NCBI GenBank assembly: GCA_017465575.1
Contig: JAFTVX010000021.1
Location: forward strand, 62,001-126,000
Reading direction: 5' to 3'
Origin: Alistipes sp.
Lineage (GTDB): Bacteria > Bacteroidota > Bacteroidia > Bacteroidales > Rikenellaceae
DNA length: 64,000 bases
Program-made: the position numbers and the translations under genes
Shown here: in pieces, positions 61,587 to 64,000 of the stretch
How the letters are laid out: every line of letters begins with the position of its first letter
Position numbering within the stretch: the stretch's first letter is position 1
The notes under the pieces: generated by a model
Databases searched by the model: none
What the model was told of the DNA's origin: nothing
The model's input: the letters and a program-made list of their open reading frames with translations, nothing else

Positions 61587-62168
61587 ATGAAGAAAGATAT
61601 TATTTTGGCAGGCGTCGGCGGACAGGGTATTCTGTCGATTGCTACGGTCATCGGCGAGGCTGCTATGGCCGAGGGTTGGAACCTTAAGCAGGCCGAGGTA
61701 CACGGTATGAGCCAGCGTGGTGGCGATGTTCAGAGTAACTTGCGCCTCTCGACAGAGCCTATCGCATCGGACCTTATCGCTAAGGGTGGTGCCGACATCA
61801 TCATCTCGTTGGAGCCTATGGAGGCTTTGCGCTACTTGCCCTATCTGAAGAAGGAGGGTTGGGTGGTTACCTCGAATGTGCCCTTCATCAATATTCCCAA
61901 CTACCCCGCAGAGGAGGAGTTGGCAGCTCACCTCAAGGCGTTGCCCAACTGCGTAGCGCTCAATGTTGAGGAGTTGGCAAAGGAGGCAGGTGCTCCCCAG
62001 CAGGCTGCCAATATGGTGTTGTTGGGTGCTGCTATCCCTATGCTTGACATCGAGTTCGAGAAGATTGAGGCAGGTATCCGCCGTATCTTTGCTCGCAAGG
62101 GCGAGGAGGTTATCGAGAAGAACCTCGCTGCCGTGCGTGCTGGTTACAACAACTCTATTAAGAAGTAA
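61587..62168 (+). CDS. iorB: Indolepyruvate oxidoreductase, beta subunit
   Basis: 193 residues. The gamma-type domain of 2-oxoacid:ferredoxin oxidoreductases. Seen: GVGGQGILSIATVIGEAAM near residue 9 and VHGMSQRGGDVQSNLR near 38, typical of IorB. Partner of iorA upstream and two bases from the aminotransferase downstream. The start codon directly follows a palindromic element that would fold in the leader. Confidence 0.93.
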   Translation: MKKDIILAGVGGQGILSIATVIGEAAMAEGWNLKQAEVHGMSQRGGDVQSNLRLSTEPIASDLIAKGGADIIISLEPMEALRYLPYLKKEGWVVTSNVPFINIPNYPAEEELAAHLKALPNCVALNVEELAKEAGAPQQAANMVLLGAAIPMLDIEFEKIEAGIRRIFARKGEEVIEKNLAAVRAGYNNSIKK

Positions 62169-62170
62169 TT

Positions 62171-63487
62171 ATGGAGCGCCCATTAGATAAGCAGACCGTC
62201 GATAACATCTGTATCGCCAATGGTCTTCGCAACGCCAAGGAGCTTGGTGCTGCCTCTATTCGTCAGTTTGTAAGCGTCGTTAAGGATATCGAGGCTAAGA
62301 TGGGTGTCGAGTACATCCGTATGGAGATTGGCGAGCCTGGTATCCCTGCCGAGCAGGTAGGTATCGATGCCGAGCACGAGGCTTTGTTGTCGGGTGTAGG
62401 CTCAAAGTACCCCCTTATCACTGGTATCGAGCCCTTGACCAAGGAGGCATCACGCTTCGTTAAGGCATTTATCAACCTCGACATTCCTCCCGTATGCTTC
62501 GTGCCCACGGTGGGCTCTATGCAGGGTGCTTTCGCTGCGTTTATGGCACTCAGCCAGATGCGCGAGGACCGCGATACCATCCTCTTTATCGACCCTGGCT
62601 TCCCTGTGCAGAAGTCGCAGTGCAAGGTTCAGGGTGTGCGCTACGAGTCGTTCGATATCATCGACTACCGTGGCAAGGCTCTCGAGGCTAAGTTGGAGGA
62701 GGTGCTCTCGTCGGGTCGCATCAGCGGTATGATCTACTCTAACCCCAACAACCCCACTTGGATGTGTCTCACGGAGGAGGAGTTGGAGATTATCGGTCGT
62801 ATGGCTACCAAGCACGATGTTATCGTCATCGAGGACTTGGCATACCTCAATATGGACTTCCGCGAGGACCGTTCAGTGCCTTTCGAACCTCCCTATCAGC
62901 CTTCGGTAGCGCGCTATACCAACAACTGTATGCACCTGTTGTCGGGCTCGAAGATGTTCTCTTACGCTGGTCAGCGTGTCGCTGTGGTTGCTCTCAACCC
63001 CGCACTTGCCGACCGTTGCTACGAGGGCTTCGCACAGCGCTATGGCAACGATGGTCAGTTCCGTCGTAACTTCATCTTCAACATCCTCTATGTGCTCTCG
63101 TCGGGTGTTCCCCACTCTACGCAGTATGCCTTGGCAGCGATGTTCCGTGCAGCGTCTGACGGCAAGCTCAACTATGTGGAGCACACACGCGAGTATGCCC
63201 GCCGTGCGCAGCGCGTTAAGGAGATTATGGTAAAGAATGGCTTCCACATCGTCTACGACAAGGATTGCGAGCAGGATGTGTCTGACGGCTTCTTCTTCAC
63301 CTTCGGCTACAAGGATATGACTGGCGAGCAGCTTATCAACAAGCTTATCTACTACGGTATCTCGGCTATTACGCTTGCACCTACGGGCAGTACCCGTCAG
63401 GGCTTGCGCGGTTGCGTGTCGATGATTTCGGATTATCAGTACGACGAGCTCGATAAGCGTTTGCGCCTATTCTCGCAAGACTATTAA
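62171..63487 (+). CDS. PLP-dependent aminotransferase (class I/II)
   Basis: 438 residues. Fold-type I aminotransferase with YSNPNNPTWM near residue 191, DLAYLNMDFR near 225 and the Schiff-base Lys in LLSGSKMFSYAGQR near 258. Packed 2 bases behind iorB, so it probably makes the aryl-pyruvate substrate of IorAB from Phe, Tyr or Trp. The exact amino acid is not readable. Confidence 0.88.
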   Translation: MERPLDKQTVDNICIANGLRNAKELGAASIRQFVSVVKDIEAKMGVEYIRMEIGEPGIPAEQVGIDAEHEALLSGVGSKYPLITGIEPLTKEASRFVKAFINLDIPPVCFVPTVGSMQGAFAAFMALSQMREDRDTILFIDPGFPVQKSQCKVQGVRYESFDIIDYRGKALEAKLEEVLSSGRISGMIYSNPNNPTWMCLTEEELEIIGRMATKHDVIVIEDLAYLNMDFREDRSVPFEPPYQPSVARYTNNCMHLLSGSKMFSYAGQRVAVVALNPALADRCYEGFAQRYGNDGQFRRNFIFNILYVLSSGVPHSTQYALAAMFRAASDGKLNYVEHTREYARRAQRVKEIMVKNGFHIVYDKDCEQDVSDGFFFTFGYKDMTGEQLINKLIYYGISAITLAPTGSTRQGLRGCVSMISDYQYDELDKRLRLFSQDY

Positions 63488-63495
63488 ACTTAACT

Positions 63496-63520
63496 GGGGC
63501 TGCCTAAACGACAGCCCCTC
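63496..63520 (+). terminator. Terminator after the aminotransferase
   Basis: Stem GGGGCTG / CAGCCCC (63496-63502, 63512-63518) with a 9-base loop and a short CTT tail. Directly precedes the second 194-bp element. Confidence 0.6.
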
Positions 63521-63522
63521 TT

Positions 63523-63716
63523 AGAAGCCGTTTTGAATTTTATTAAATGAGTTAGTTTGTAGCTGCGAGAATAAATTTCGGACTCTTTGTGGTTCTTTTT
63601 GGCATCTATTCACTTGTGCAATTTGAAAATAGCCCGCTATTACCTGCATTGCCCAAGTGAATATCTACTCAAAAATAACTCACAAATAGTCTCGAAATAA
63701 AATTCAAACAGCTTCT
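63523..63716 (-). repeat. 194-bp palindromic element, copy 2
   Basis: On the minus strand it begins AGAAGCTGTTTGAATTTTATT and ends AATAAAATTCAAAACGGCTTCT. It shares TTTCGAGA, GATGCAGG-like ATGCAGGTAATAG and TCCGAAA with copy 1; the stem CACTTG/CAAGTG replaces GATTTG/CAAATC. Ends 15 bases before the next ATG. Confidence 0.85.
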
Positions 63717-63731
63717 TAAACATTATTAGAT

Positions 63732-64000
63732 ATGAAATTAGTTAGTGCGGCAGAAGCCGTAAAACTTATCAAGTCGGGTGACTCGGTATTTATTCAGGGC
63801 TCTACATCTATCCCCGAGGTGCTGGTGCAGGCTATGACCGACCGTGCTCCGGAGTTGCGAGATGTCAAGGTATACTCTGCCTTTGCCATCGGTCGCTTCG
63901 ATGCCCCCTATGCCAAGGCTGAGTTGCGTGACTCGTTTGAGCCTTTGAGCTTCTTCGTTGCCAACAACTTGCGTAACGCCATTAAGGAGGGTGTGGCACA
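63732..64000 (+). CDS. Acetyl-CoA hydrolase/transferase family protein (partial)
   Basis: The first 89 residues are present; the gene runs off the window. The N-terminus (MKLVSAAEAVKLIKSGDSVF, then GSTSIPEVLVQAM and a GRFDAPYAK block) matches the N-terminal domain of acetyl-CoA hydrolase/CoA-transferases (Cat1/4-hydroxybutyrate type). Behind iorA-iorB-aminotransferase it may recover the CoA of aryl-acetyl-CoA as acyl-CoA or acetate exchange. That link is inference. Confidence 0.8.
   Translation, partial: MKLVSAAEAVKLIKSGDSVFIQGSTSIPEVLVQAMTDRAPELRDVKVYSAFAIGRFDAPYAKAELRDSFEPLSFFVANNLRNAIKEGVA

Overview
The window looks like chromosomal DNA of a member of the Bacteroidota, order Bacteroidales. 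A Rikenellaceae/Alistipes-like organism is my best guess, from overall gene style only. Support: promoters match the Bacteroides-type pattern TTTG-N19-TAnnTTTG (perfect at 53-83 and 15707-15737), Shine-Dalgarno sites are essentially absent, many lipoproteins are anchored by a Cys, and several genes are typical of the group (BatD/BatE, BACON-domain lipoprotein, paired Skp/OmpH next to BamA, the GTPase-altered EF-G paralogue FusA2, a ferredoxin-less IorA).

Layout. 1-5 kb: two paralogous lipoproteins with Glu-Pro repeats, a secreted metallophosphoesterase and an AT-rich DUF4143-type ATPase. 5-12 kb: dnaX, tyrS, folB, an Na+-symporter and class I fumarase. 12-15.6 kb: batD-batE-recR. 15.8-19.6 kb: tRNA-Cys followed by a compact 3.8 kb integrated element (tyrosine integrase, AAA_4-type ATPase/DNA-binding protein, HTH protein) bounded by a 13-bp att repeat. 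19.8-29.1 kb: fusA2, an outer-membrane barrel, then a minus-strand run apt-recG-zinc-ribbon protein-fRMsr. 29.2-36.3 kb: SDR dehydrogenase with a lipoprotein sialidase, MscS channel, OmpP1/FadL-like porin and a Ser-rich lipoprotein. 36.6-43.6 kb: five surface lipoproteins in one direction, including a subtilase. 43.6-56.3 kb: pth-rplY, uvrD-GT2-nth-S41 peptidase, and nadK/uppS-bamA-skp-skp. 56.3-59.5 kb: pdxJ, cca-type nucleotidyltransferase and a membrane metallophosphoesterase. 59.7-64 kb: iorA, iorB, an aminotransferase and the start of a CoA-transferase, probably an aromatic 2-oxoacid oxidation pathway.

The most unusual content is between the genes. At least four families of palindromic, hairpin-forming elements occur here. 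(1) Three copies of exactly 128 bp (19715-19842, 31334-31461, 50639-50766) all sit on a stop codon in the same orientation relative to the upstream gene, and three separate stems show compensatory base changes. (2) A roughly 172-bp cassette of GC-rich hairpins follows two of these copies. (3) Two tandem copies of about 118 bp lie behind the fumarase, with different stem sequences but the same fold. (4) Two inverted copies of exactly 194 bp bracket iorB and the aminotransferase, each ending just before a start codon. Long imperfect hairpins with internally repetitive arms also follow several genes. No transposase for any of these is in the window. Other notable points are an A10 slippage site in dnaX that would produce a short gamma-like subunit, and apparently leaderless or near-leaderless dnaX and uppS.
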